The notes under the pieces: generated by a model
The model's input: the letters and a program-made list of their open reading frames with translations, nothing else
The model's database searches: none
Told to the model about the DNA's origin: nothing
Assembly (NCBI GenBank): GCA_013399115.1
Contig: VXAA01001977.1
Span: 211,352-275,351 of the forward strand
Length of the DNA stretch: 64,000 bases
Reading direction: 5' to 3'
From: Anseranas semipalmata
Lineage: Eukaryota > Chordata > Aves > Anseriformes > Anseranatidae
In this document: one piece after another, positions 25,501 to 36,819 of the stretch
Layout of the letters: every line of letters begins with the position of its first letter
Numbering within the stretch: the first letter of the stretch is position 1
Made by a program: the position numbers and the translations under genes

Positions 25501-27015
25501 TTGATATCATCAGACTAAACTCAGGCGATGGTTACAGATGTGGCACTGAATCATAGGCATCATAAATCTTCAAAAATACTGCAGCAACATTTTTCCCCTT
25601 GCTTATGGACAATAGCACGCTGAACAAATGCTTTTGAATATTGCACATATGCTTTTGCAAACCTACTGCTGATTGCTTAAAATTTCCTTCTGGTATAACA
25701 GTGGGTTTGGACTGTAATTGTGCATAGTACTGAGCATATTCCATATCTTACAATGTGTCTGGGGACATAGGACCTAGGTCAGTCTAAGTATATCTGCATT
25801 TTTGTTTCAGAGAGCAGATCAGAAAGTATCCAAAGTTGTTGTTGGACTACTGGCACTTGCATGGATCTTCACATTTACAACACTGTTTCTTGCTGCAGCT
25901 GAGGAAATGACATGGCTACAGTTCTTATTCTGCTTCTCTTACATTAAATTAGCAGTCACATTGATAAAATATTTTCCACAGGTAAATCTGATTTTTTTTT
26001 TTTTTTTTCTCTCCTGGTTTTATGTTATGTTACTGTCACCCTAAGTCTGAAATGTATGTTCTTGAAGGTCTGACTAGACTGAACCAGCAGTGATTATTGG
26101 TCTTTCAGAGACAAAACAGTATAAAGCTACTATATAGTTTAACACTTGGGAAGTCTTCAGTATATCTCAGAAATGCTCACTTTTTTTTTTATTGGGATTG
26201 TCCAGGGCACTAAGAGGTAACCCAACTAATAAAAAGCTCAAGTGAACAGAGATCTCAATTGTGAGCTTTCTTGCCAAGTAGGAGCATCTTTATCTCATTT
26301 GAAGACTGGAACAAGACTTCCACTAACTGATACCACAGTAGACAGCAGAGTCCTGTGTGGTCTTAGTCTTGGCTAGGTGCTGAACAACAGGTACGTGACA
26401 CTGAGCTTCTCATTATGCACTCAGGCATACATGAATTTCCGTCGGAAGAGTACTGAGGGATGGAGCATTGGAAATGTATTACTAGACTTCACTGGTGGAA
26501 GTTTCAGCCTCCTGCAGATGTTTTTGCAGTCATACAACAACGGTAAGGCTGGAACTGAGCTGGTGGGGCCTTTCTTAATGCGGTGGGAGAATCTTGCTAC
26601 AAAGCAGACAAAAACCTGTAGGTTATCTTGGGAGACTATTTGTGCTACAGCATGGGTAGCTGTCTTTATTCTAAGAATAAAGAATGTGTTCCTTGAAGAT
26701 GGAAAAAGACATAGCTATTCTGAAGAAACCACAGGAACAGTTATTAGCATTGCACACTGTACAGTAGAGTCAGTCTTAAAGAATGTCTAATTAGTCTAGG
26801 TAATATGTATGTCATGATCTGTAGTCTTGAGATCAAGTCTAACTTGATGAGACAGTCTTAACATTCTAATCTTGTGTTTGACAGATCAGTGGAAATTAAT
26901 CTTTGGAGATCCAACCAAGTTTGGCCTGGGTGTCTTCTCCATCATCTTTGATATTGTTTTTATGGTCCAGCACTACTGCCTTTATAGGAGATGGGGGTAT
27001 GAACCTTGTGAATAA
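19565..27015 (+). CDS. CTNS: Cystinosin, complete (10 coding exons)
   Basis: Cystinosin is the proton-coupled lysosomal cystine exporter, a seven-transmembrane PQ-loop protein. Coding exons: 19565-19673, 20949-21027, 22244-22328, 22421-22524, 23502-23633, 24409-24508, 24603-24722, 25811-25981, 26425-26542, 26885-27015. They sum to 1149 nt, or 382 aa plus stop (human 367). The start has a perfect GCCACCATG context and opens a hydrophobic signal peptide ([15 protein letters not shown]). A lumenal domain with N-glycosylation sequons follows (NGSS, NVT, NET, NIT, NLT). PQ loop 1 is [12 protein letters not shown] (about 158-169). PQ loop 2 is KYFPQAYMNF (about 296-305) with the proton-coupling Asp in VLLDFTGG (about 321). 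The C-terminus is WGYEPCE rather than the usual GYDQL-type lysosomal sorting signal. Confidence 0.96.
26885..27015 (+). CDS. CTNS: CTNS last coding exon with divergent C-terminus
   Basis: The exon follows a TTTGACAG acceptor and completes the split Asp codon ([10 protein letters not shown]). It encodes the last membrane helix ([18 protein letters not shown]) and ends RRWGYEPCE. Human cystinosin ends in GYDQLN, in which GYDQL is the established tyrosine-based lysosomal signal. Here the position after Tyr-Glu-Pro is Cys, not a bulky hydrophobic residue, so the YxxPhi pattern is broken. The second, conformational signal around YFPQA in the preceding exons is intact. Confidence 0.9.
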
Positions 27016-29646
27016 CATCTCTGAAGACAAGAACTTTAAATTGAACTTGCCCCTATCCTAGCCAAGGGATTTCAAGATGTCTACTAGCAGTTATCAGAAA
27101 TGCTGATTCTGATATCTATTTACACTTTGATCTGCCCTGGTATAGAATACAAGCTGCCTTGCCAAATGCTGATTGCCAGATGCCTTAAAGGACATCAAGC
27201 TATTTAGCCTCCACTTGCAGATGGAAGATTCATGCCTGTTGAAGTTGCAAAGCCAGCTTAGCTTGAGCTGTCCAAGCAGCCTGTGGTTCTTTTCCACTAA
27301 CAACAGGAAAGAGAGACCAGAATTATGTCTTTTTGATTGTGCGTCATTTCCAAAGAGCCAAAGTTCTGGCTACCAAGAATCTGAGATTGTGTTTAAGCAA
27401 CCTCTTAATAAGGTCTGTGGATTTAAGTACTGCTGCTTGACTCCTCACAGACCAAACCATGGTATAACACCACTCAGGTTGGCTGGCAACAGTAATAGTG
27501 GTACCTAAAGGAATAATGAAGTTCCTAGCAAAAAAAAAAAAAAAAGGACAAATTGAAATGTTAGAACTCAAACTCTAAGAGGGGGGAAAAACAAGTACTG
27601 AGAATAATCAGAAATAGTATTCCTAGCTCACTTAAAGCTCTTTCAGAGGTGCTAAGATGAGTGCTCAGATAAATGTCTGAATACTTCTAGTGTACTAACT
27701 TAATCTTTCTTGGTTCCACTGATATGCCTTGAACCCTAAACTGTGGATAGTAAAGATCAGATTGTCAAAGGGGTTGTTTCAATGTGGATCATGTTAATTA
27801 ACAGCCCACTAATTAAAGGTCTTAAGCACATATTTTTGTTCCTGTCCAACTTTCTAACTACATATGGTATGTTGTAGGTAGAGATCAAGGTAAGCATTAT
27901 AACCTTTTAAAGTAACTGGAAGGGAATCCATGCACTTGACTCAACCAACACTTGAATATGCAGAAGCTTTTATCACTTATTAGGTGTCAGCCTAAGGAAA
28001 ACTAGAACCACCCCCCCGCTAGAGACCAGGTTAGGTTTGAGAGCTCACTACAAATGCTCTACAATGAAATCAGATCTTGCTAACCTGGGACTGCTTTGTA
28101 TTGATGTAGACCACAATCCCCACTGAGCCAGAAAAGACGTCTTGGCTGGAGGCATTCAAGTGATATAGCATTCTTAAATGTAAGGAGAAACAGCTCAGGT
28201 AATCCAACTCTGTTTTATTGTGTGTAAAATCAAGTGAAATAGCAGTACAAATAGGAGTGTATCTTTACAGTAACAAAAATAACTTCAACTTGAAAGCCTT
28301 AAAACTTACCACTGAATTCTTAACTTACAAAATTCAAAAGCAGTACTGGAGTCATTCAAATAGATATAAAAATGGTAAATAGGCATCTGCTGGTGTGTAC
28401 AGAACAGTGTGAGATCCATTAATATAACATATGTAAATGGTACAGCAGTAATGTACTGAATAAGTTAGACTGCCACCTCCTCATGTTCTATTTACAAGCT
28501 TACCTGAAGACTGCTTAAGGAAAGTACAGATATGTATAAACTGAGGTGGATTAAAAATGACAGTTTTTAGCTAGTTAAGCTACTAGGATGCCAGGTAATT
28601 AACTTAATGGTGCAGCAAGGATCTTAAATCCTGTGGCATGTTGATTTAAACAACTTAGGAACTTACCAGAAATTTAAATTTGGTCAAGAGGCACTTTGAC
28701 AAGTTACTGGCATATTCATCTCTTCAATCAATAAATCGGTGATTAGAACAGTCTTCTAGAAGACAGACCAAAATCTACTGCTCCCACTTCAAGTCTGATA
28801 CAAGTGGAATGAAGAACTGAAGATTCTATGGATACAAACAACTCTTTTGGTAAGTTCAGCAACAGCATTTTCTTTACCTGCTCATTCTGGTCCATAGTGC
28901 TTTTTTATTTAAACTTAATTCATTTGATGCTACAAATTTAGTTGTGAATGAAGAGAATTAAGTTCTCTCTGACAATGAAGCTGAACTGTAGTGTCTAAGA
29001 ACTTTAATACATGTGAAGTGCACTAAAACTAATACAGGTATTAATTAATAACTGTTACTCAGTTGTTTTTTGTCTGAAGAGGCTGTTCTGTACCAAAAGT
29101 CTGTGCAGTAAGCCATAATGCCCCAAACCCTTCAGCATGCTCTGTCTATCTAGCACACAATGTGAGACTAGTACAGTGCTCCTCCCCACAGCAGTGTGCA
29201 ACTCTTAATCAAGGCATTTTAATTTGATAGCATGGGAGGGCACAACAGCTCACTTCTAAAAGCTTAAGCACAGCAAACCCTCTTATCTTCCTTGGCAGAA
29301 GCCAAATTCCTGTTGAAATAGGAAACCTTTGTGCTACAGAAGAATCCAGTCAAAATTGGGGTTTCTCCAGTTAATTCCTTAGATAATTATGGTTTGCCCT
29401 GTCCTCCTGAAAGCCACAACTATTATAAGGCCTTCCCATGTACCTGCAGTGAAGACTTTAGTCCCCTCAGAGTGCTTCTAAAGTTTAACTACTGTCAATT
29501 ACATCAGAGAAAGTAAAAGTAGTGTTTACCACAGTTTGGAACTTATATTCCTTCCAGACAACCTGTTCAGCTCTAGCATTTGCTTCCTTGCTTGATAACC
29601 AGTCTATGTATCTCCCTCCCTAACCCTTCCCCAACTTTATGATTGA
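27016..29646. other. Convergent 3'UTR region of CTNS (+) and TAX1BP3 (-)
   Basis: No coding exon was recognised between the CTNS stop (27015) and the TAX1BP3 stop (29647). Candidate plus-strand signals are ATTAAA at 27812-27817 and AATAAA at 28730-28735. Candidate minus-strand AATAAA signals are at 28904-28909 and 28214-28219. If the distal ones are used, the two 3'UTRs overlap tail to tail. Confidence 0.5.
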
Positions 29647-30637
29647 TTAGGACATCATGGATTGCTGCACAGCCTTCTGCAGAGATTGCCTGGTCACCAG
29701 CAGCCGTACCACTTCTTCATTTCTTTTTGTCAGCCTCTTCCTAGCTTGGTCATGGGTCACCATTGTCATATCCCAGCCATTCACCTAGGAAAAGAACATA
29801 AAAGGCTTCAATAGGCAAAGACCAAGTCTTAAAGCACAGCTAGAGCAACACTGTGCCATGGCCTTAGGCTGCCCCATCTCTGATGGGCCTGTAGATGACC
29901 CAAGCTTAGCAGCTCTGAAAATCCAGCCTATAGAAACAAGCCAGAGGCAGGTGCATGGACTCACAGGTGTCCTGTAACTGTTCTGTAAGTATATCTAGTA
30001 CATAGCTCTTATAACCAGACTCATGGCATTTACAAGCCCTACAAACTGCCCTGGAAAGTACCCAGAAGACAGTATTTCCCCCAGCAAAAACTTGTCTGTA
30101 GTGTGTACCTGGTACTGGATTAGCACTTGTCTTATCTTGGTGTTTACCTGCATGATCTTATCTCCAATCTGAAGTCCTGCAACTTCTGCTGGGCCTCCTT
30201 CTGTCACCCTTGTTACATAAATACCCTGGGGAAAAAAAAAAAAGTTGCATTCGCTTACTGTGAATAGCCCTTATGGAAAGGCTATTCTACTAACAGTGCA
30301 AAAATACTTTGTAGCATATTACAGGATTCTAGTTAAAAACAGGTTTGTGCAGTGTTGGAGAGTAGAAAAGTTGGAGAGCTAGCTAACTTAAACACAAGCT
30401 CTGCCTGCAAAGGATAACAACAAAGTAACTTTAGTCAACTATGTTAGAGGACAGAAGAGATGCACTCCAGTAGTGCTTGCTCAGCTTCTTTGCTACAGAA
30501 AACAAAGAGCCTCTGACCTTGTCAGTCTTATCTTCAGAGAAAGGATTTTGAGTAGGATCCTGATCAATGCCACCTCCAATGCTGAATCCCAGAATCAAAT
30601 TATCACCTTGGCGAAGTTTATGTATTTCAATTCTTTG
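29647..30637 (-). CDS. TAX1BP3: Tax1-binding protein 3 (TIP-1), missing first exon
   Basis: TAX1BP3 is a small cytosolic protein made almost entirely of one PDZ domain. It binds C-terminal PDZ ligands such as beta-catenin and acts as a scaffold antagonist because it has no other domain. Three exons are visible: 30518-30637, 30148-30225, 29647-29784, all phase 0, giving 111 residues plus stop. The PDZ carboxylate-binding loop reads NLILGFSIGGGIDQDP, followed by GIYVTRVTEGGPAEVAG, LQIGDKIMQVNGWDMTMV and the C-terminal helix THDQARKRLTKR, ending QQSMMS. The human protein is 124 aa, so about 13 N-terminal residues are missing. They should be a separate first exon, most likely in the gap at 31876-32402 facing EMC6. 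Confidence 0.95.
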
Positions 30638-31875
30638 CTAAAAAGAGAAGGTAAAATAACCAACTATTGTGATCGCTGAAAGAAATCTCAAGAAATCTTA
30701 AGACCTAGTTACATTGATTTAATCAAAGATACCATAAAGCTCGAGTCTCTCTAGGAGAGAAGGCTGTACCACAGCCTTGGTAAGGGTAATAACCATCTAT
30801 CAAACCTGCACATATTGTAAGCAAACAGCTCTAAAACCTGTTGGCAGCACAGAACTATCACGTAGCACTTTATCTATCAGTCACATGCAACCTTGGCGTG
30901 ACAACAGTTGGCTCTGAGCTGTCCTCAGCCCTACCCCAAAACAGCAGCACAGGAAACTATCTGCAAGTATAAGGGCACTCATGCCGTTACACAGCCAAGC
31001 GCCTAGTCAACTGCTCTACAACTGCCCTGAGAAACAAGGGGGAAAACATTAAAAATGGAGCAGATCTCCTTAAACATGAGTCAGAGTCATATCTTGCTGA
31101 TGAGTAGTCACTCCTATCTAGACTCATCTTGTTTTTTTTTTTTTCTCCAGAGTGACTCGTGTTCCTACCTCGCCCTATCAGTGAGAATACCAGCCTATTA
31201 GTAGGACAGATAAGCTATCAACATTTCTGTAATCCAGAGGTAGGTTCCTTGCTGCCTGGTGAATGCAGGCATCTGACAAACGCTACCCACTGTTCAAGTA
31301 CTGTACAACTGCCAACTCTTGCAATTCTTGAGCTGACATAAAAAGCCACAGTCTTAATTGAAACACTAATGACTCAAAAGGTTCTTTAACACCTCTGTCA
31401 GACACGGAGCTTCCTGAAGGGCAGGATGCAAAGCGTGTGGAGAGCCACCCCGGGGCAGCTGCCCCATCCTTGGGGCTGTCTGCTCTTACACAGACAAGAG
31501 TGGTGCAGCATATCCCAGCTGGGTTAAGTCAAGCCACCCGAGGCAGTTGCACGAACTTACTATTCTAACTAGAAAAAGAAACGCATAAAGACCTTGGTTG
31601 CACTGTGTTGATTAAGCTAATTAATATATTGTAAAAGCTCTCCTTCGTAAACCCCAGCCGTGCAGAGCAGGTGCTCACCCTGCCCCTGTCCCGCAGCCAC
31701 ACGCAGCGGAGGGCACCGGACAAAGAAACGACGTCGGAAAAGACCACACGGTGGGGAGAGCGCCCTGCGCGGAGGCCCCTCCGTGAGGCGGGCGCACCGA
31801 CCCGCAGCCGGGTGCGGCACCAGCTCGGTTCTTCTCCAGAACGGCAAACCGGGCGCGCCAGGGCCGCGCGGGGGC
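30638..31875 (-). other. TAX1BP3 first intron and promoter-proximal DNA
   Basis: No TAX1BP3 start exon (expected to encode about 13 residues) is readable here on the minus strand. GC and CpG content rises sharply from about 31640 towards the gap, marking the edge of a CpG island shared with EMC6. Nothing else was recognised. Confidence 0.5.
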
Positions 31876-32402
31876 NNNNNNNNNNNNNNNNNNNNNNNNN
31901 NNNNNNNNNNNNNNNNNNNNNNNNNNNNNNNNNNNNNNNNNNNNNNNNNNNNNNNNNNNNNNNNNNNNNNNNNNNNNNNNNNNNNNNNNNNNNNNNNNNN
32001 NNNNNNNNNNNNNNNNNNNNNNNNNNNNNNNNNNNNNNNNNNNNNNNNNNNNNNNNNNNNNNNNNNNNNNNNNNNNNNNNNNNNNNNNNNNNNNNNNNNN
32101 NNNNNNNNNNNNNNNNNNNNNNNNNNNNNNNNNNNNNNNNNNNNNNNNNNNNNNNNNNNNNNNNNNNNNNNNNNNNNNNNNNNNNNNNNNNNNNNNNNNN
32201 NNNNNNNNNNNNNNNNNNNNNNNNNNNNNNNNNNNNNNNNNNNNNNNNNNNNNNNNNNNNNNNNNNNNNNNNNNNNNNNNNNNNNNNNNNNNNNNNNNNN
32301 NNNNNNNNNNNNNNNNNNNNNNNNNNNNNNNNNNNNNNNNNNNNNNNNNNNNNNNNNNNNNNNNNNNNNNNNNNNNNNNNNNNNNNNNNNNNNNNNNNNN
32401 NN
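31876..32402. other. Assembly gap (527 N) in a CpG island
   Basis: Ns are flanked by extremely GC-rich sequence on both sides. It falls between the TAX1BP3 intron and the EMC6 start codon, so it probably hides the shared promoter, the TAX1BP3 first exon and the EMC6 transcription start. Long open frames running through it are artefacts of Ns. Confidence 0.98.
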
Positions 32403-32912
<510 letters not shown>

Positions 32913-35900
32913 AACGATTAGGAGCCACGTTAGCTGCAGCGGTTTTTAACGAAGCAGGAGGACTGTTGCCAAAAGTCACCTACACAACTAGGCCAGCTTA
33001 CCTTTTAAACTGTTGTTCATTGCTCGTATTGTTAATACTGTCAGTAAATTATGTCCAAGTACAAATGACTCGGTAGTACTGTTCTAATTAAACTGAATGT
33101 GAAACCACTCGGATGCCTCCCCTGAATATTTGTTTGGTGGCAAAGGAATGACTTTGTCCTCAATTGCAGTCACACCTGCAGACTTCGATTACCTTAGTTC
33201 TTTGTATGCTCAGCATCTTGGATAAGAAATACCAATTGCCACCCCTCCTCTAGTTGCTGCCTGCCCCTACACACAAATATAATGTAGCACTCTAAAAATA
33301 ATCCACTGACACAGGGAAATATTTCAGAGTAGCATGTAATTAAGTGTATGTAAAGGTTTGATACAGAAATGTATTTGAGTTGCTAGTGCAAATGTTATCT
33401 TCCACAGTTGCTATATGTACACATTATAAATAAATGACATTGTCACAGATACTCTTCACAGGCATGTACAAAAGTCGATAAATAATGCTCTCACAAGCCA
33501 AACACTTTGCTCTGTTTTAATACCATCGTGTCCAATGAAATACAGGCACCCGAACACACACAGTGTCTTACTACCCGTTACTTAGTCTGTACCAAACACA
33601 CTTTGCAGCCGTTAGGGTTTTCTGCAACTGGGCAGTGTATTGTTGTGGTACCATGTCTCTGGCAGGAACGGCAAGGAAAATTTGATCACCCACTATAACA
33701 TATCTTTAATACATCTATGTCAGGTAATATATTTTTGCTCTAGAGCTGCTTGTGCAAACAGTAGTTGGAGTCTTTCATGTAAAACTAGCAATCAAACTTG
33801 TACGACAACAGGGTTTTGTCATTTATGTTCTTCTACAAACACACATTGCTCCATCTGGTTAAGTGTACTTTGACTCAGTCATTGCTTCACCAGAACATTA
33901 AAGAATATTACCTGTTTGTTATACAAAGTTTTTACAACATTAAATTCTGTATTCAAAAATATTTTAGAGAAAAGTCAAGTTCTAGTGAAATGCAGGGTTA
34001 TACAAAAAGGTGGATTTGATACTATAAACATTGTCATGTTTCTTTCTTGGGGGGGGGTATCATGCTTTTAATTCCCTCAGTAGTATGCTTTGGCAAGTTT
34101 ATGCCATCAGAATACAGCTGCCACTTTTTCTGCATTCATCTTTTAGACAGCTGTACTATTGAAATACTTTCTAAACCCTTAATTGAATTGTTTAGCATAA
34201 GTATGTATCACAAAGGGAAACATGTGCAACCTAAAGAACACATTTTGCAGAAGAGTCTTAGCATTGCCCTAAAGTGACAACTTTTATTGCTGTACATCAA
34301 ATAAAAAAAAAAATCAAACTTAAAGAAACAATCTCCTGAGAAGAAATCTGCTTATGTTTTATTAATTGTAATTGTTGTGCAAATTGCATTAAATGAATGG
34401 TATAAAGAAGGGAAAAACATTCTAGTGAATTTTGGGGTGCTGAAGCTCCTGAAGACTTAAATCCAGGAAATAGCTTTGGTCTATTTTGTCAAGTTGAAGC
34501 ATTGGCTTCAGTAGAGCACAGTCAGCTTTACCTGTTACAATGAACTATTTGGTGTCTGCGAGTTATGCCTTGGCCTGATGTCACATGTGGGTTCACCATA
34601 TGTTTTGCCATCTAGAAATTATTTAAACAGAATTAAGCCCTGACAGCCAGAAGCCTGTGCTGTTTCACTGGCCTGGTAATTCTAACAAGCCTGGCTAGAG
34701 CAGCCTGTCCGTTATACACAGGGCGATTCATGTTTGCCTAGGGAAACTACTAGCTCAAAGAGGAGGATTTGGATGTAACTAAAGCATCAGAGGTACATAG
34801 CTTATCCTAAATTACTTTATCTCCAATGTTTAACTCCAATTTTAGCTAAAAGTTTGACTAGTTAATATTTACTTGCATCTGAACAGAAGCAGGAGCATAG
34901 GGAGTGAACTAGACTGGGTGGGGTTTGCTACTAATGACTGAATTCAGAGTTTGCCACTGCTAACAAAGGTGAGTTTTCATTTAGAATCAAACTGTGCCTC
35001 AGAGTAAGCACTTTTGAGAAGTTAAAAGCAGAGGTAGGTGAGGCTTGCTGTTTCCATTTGTGTGTAACACAGATTACAGCAGCTTTCTGTAATGCCATCC
35101 TCCTTACAGCTGTCCTAACAATACATCAGGATACTGCAGTCCTTTAAATCTTGATATTCAAAGAATGGATGGAAATGCTCTTTATCACAACAGTTCCTAA
35201 TCGATGGTGACCCAGTGGCATTTACAGTACACTGACGACTTTGTACCAAGCCATGGTGCAGAGGCTTTAAGTGAAAGGACTAATATTTCAAAGAGACAGG
35301 AATGTTCAACTGTCTTCAGGAGCTGGTGAGTCCATTCCTGCCAGCTCAAGCAAATACAAACTTTAAAAGAAAGCAATGTTACTATTCTGTAAGCATTTCC
35401 CTCCTCTTAGAGTAGGTGCATCCCCACTTGAGCATAAATTCACAAAACAGGCTGCAATTACTTAGCTTTGTCTTGAGAAACAACAAACCACCAGTGGTTC
35501 TTGAAAGATACCAAAGTGTTGAAATAGTGGACATCTGTCTTACAAATTTTCTTCCTGTTTGGTGTATTTGGAAGAACCTGGCAAAGTCTGTTTTACCTGA
35601 CAGAGCTCCCCTTTTCAATCTCTGCAGCACTACTGGTAAATCCAGGGTACTACAAAAAATGGCAGAAGTACGAAGTGCCCTGTCCAGATCTCTCCCCACC
35701 AGGAGCAATTGGTAAGCAATGCAGAAAGGACAATCCCCAGCAAATGAAACCAGCCACTAACCAAAGAAGGGAGAACCTAGTACCATCTCTGTGCACATAC
35801 TCTCGGTGCCACATTGCCTTTCAGTATGCTAAAACCCTTTCCCTGTCCATCAACCAAAAACATCTGTCCCTGTCTTGCTTCAAAATACTCCCCTGCATGC

Positions 35901-36743
35901 TGTTACCTTTTCTGTGCTCTGAAATACTGGTTATCTGGGTACAACTACAAATGGAGAATCTGGGTAGCAGATGAGGTAGCTGGGACCCAGCCATGGCTGA
36001 AATTGATTCTCCACTCAGAGCTGCGACAGGCTCAATCTCCTGACGTTCCTAGGAGAGACGAGCAGAGCACCTTGTTGCTGCTGTTGTAAAGGCTTTTCCT
36101 GGAGGAGCACTGCTTCCAGCCCTCATGGTTACAACACACAGAGCAATAAAAATAATTGCCCCTAGCTCCAAAACAGGCCCAGTCAGCACGGGCGGCGTAG
36201 GATAATAAAGCACTTTCTTCTGGGCTCTGGAGTTGCTGAAACGCTGCATTTCATTGCACTTCCTGACAAGAGCAGTCCTGCTGCTTTATATCTAATCTTG
36301 CAAATAACAAAAGCGAGAGTTGGAAGCTGTGGCTGCAAGCTAGTGGAGCAGGAGATGGGTTGGTTTTTGGCCTCAACCCTCCTCAAGATGCATTGGTGTT
36401 TCACATCACTGCTCTTTTGCACTTAGAAGCGAAGCACAGCCACAGGATAATGCTGGCTATATATCTATCAATAGATATAAAAACATTCATTTGGTGCCTT
36501 CTTTTTCTTCTTATAAAATCCTTTTATAAATCCATAGTGACGACACAGGTGTTGCAAGCTCAGGATACCAGAGAACATCTCAGGGAAAGAAGGGCGTTCT
36601 TTAAAGGACTTTTTTCCTCTGGGAATCCCAATAATAGATGGTAGATCTGATCTGGGGTATGTCCACCTCCCAGTCCCAGTGTCATTTCACACCTGTGTAG
36701 TTTTCCTGGAACGTGATTCCAGTTGACAGACCCATCACTGTGT
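32913..36743. other. EMC6 3'UTR and EMC6-P2RX5 intergenic DNA
   Basis: After the EMC6 3'UTR the sequence holds no recognisable exon on either strand. The longer open frames (for example 35382-35715, both strands) have no family features. The left part of this interval may be the P2RX5 3'UTR; minus-strand AATAAA hexamers occur at 34358-34363 and 34283-34288, but they are distant from the stop. Confidence 0.45.
33429..33434 (+). terminator. EMC6: Candidate EMC6 poly(A) signal
   Basis: AATAAA about 520 nt downstream of the EMC6 stop. A second candidate AATAAA before a poly(A) run is at 34299-34304. Confidence 0.4.
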
Positions 36744-36819
36744 CTAGAGCCCACCGAGTTGCTCAGGGCTCTGGTTCCCGTTCAGAGTAGGGCTAGTTAA
36801 TGATTTCCTGGAACTGGAC
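36744..36819 (-). CDS. P2RX5: P2RX5 last exon, short divergent C-tail
   Basis: A CTCCTCAG acceptor opens a frame that completes the Lys codon from exon 11 and adds 24 residues ([14 protein letters not shown], then [10 protein letters not shown]) before TAG. The tail is Ser/Thr-rich and shorter than the human P2X5 tail. The exon is supported by splice signals and phase but not by sequence conservation I can recall. Without this splice, exon 11 would run into an immediate TAA. Confidence 0.65.

Noticed and set aside
35382..35715. Overlapping 108-codon minus and 99-codon plus frames
   Set aside because: Composition looks random, no motif, and likely P2RX5 3' flank or UTR.
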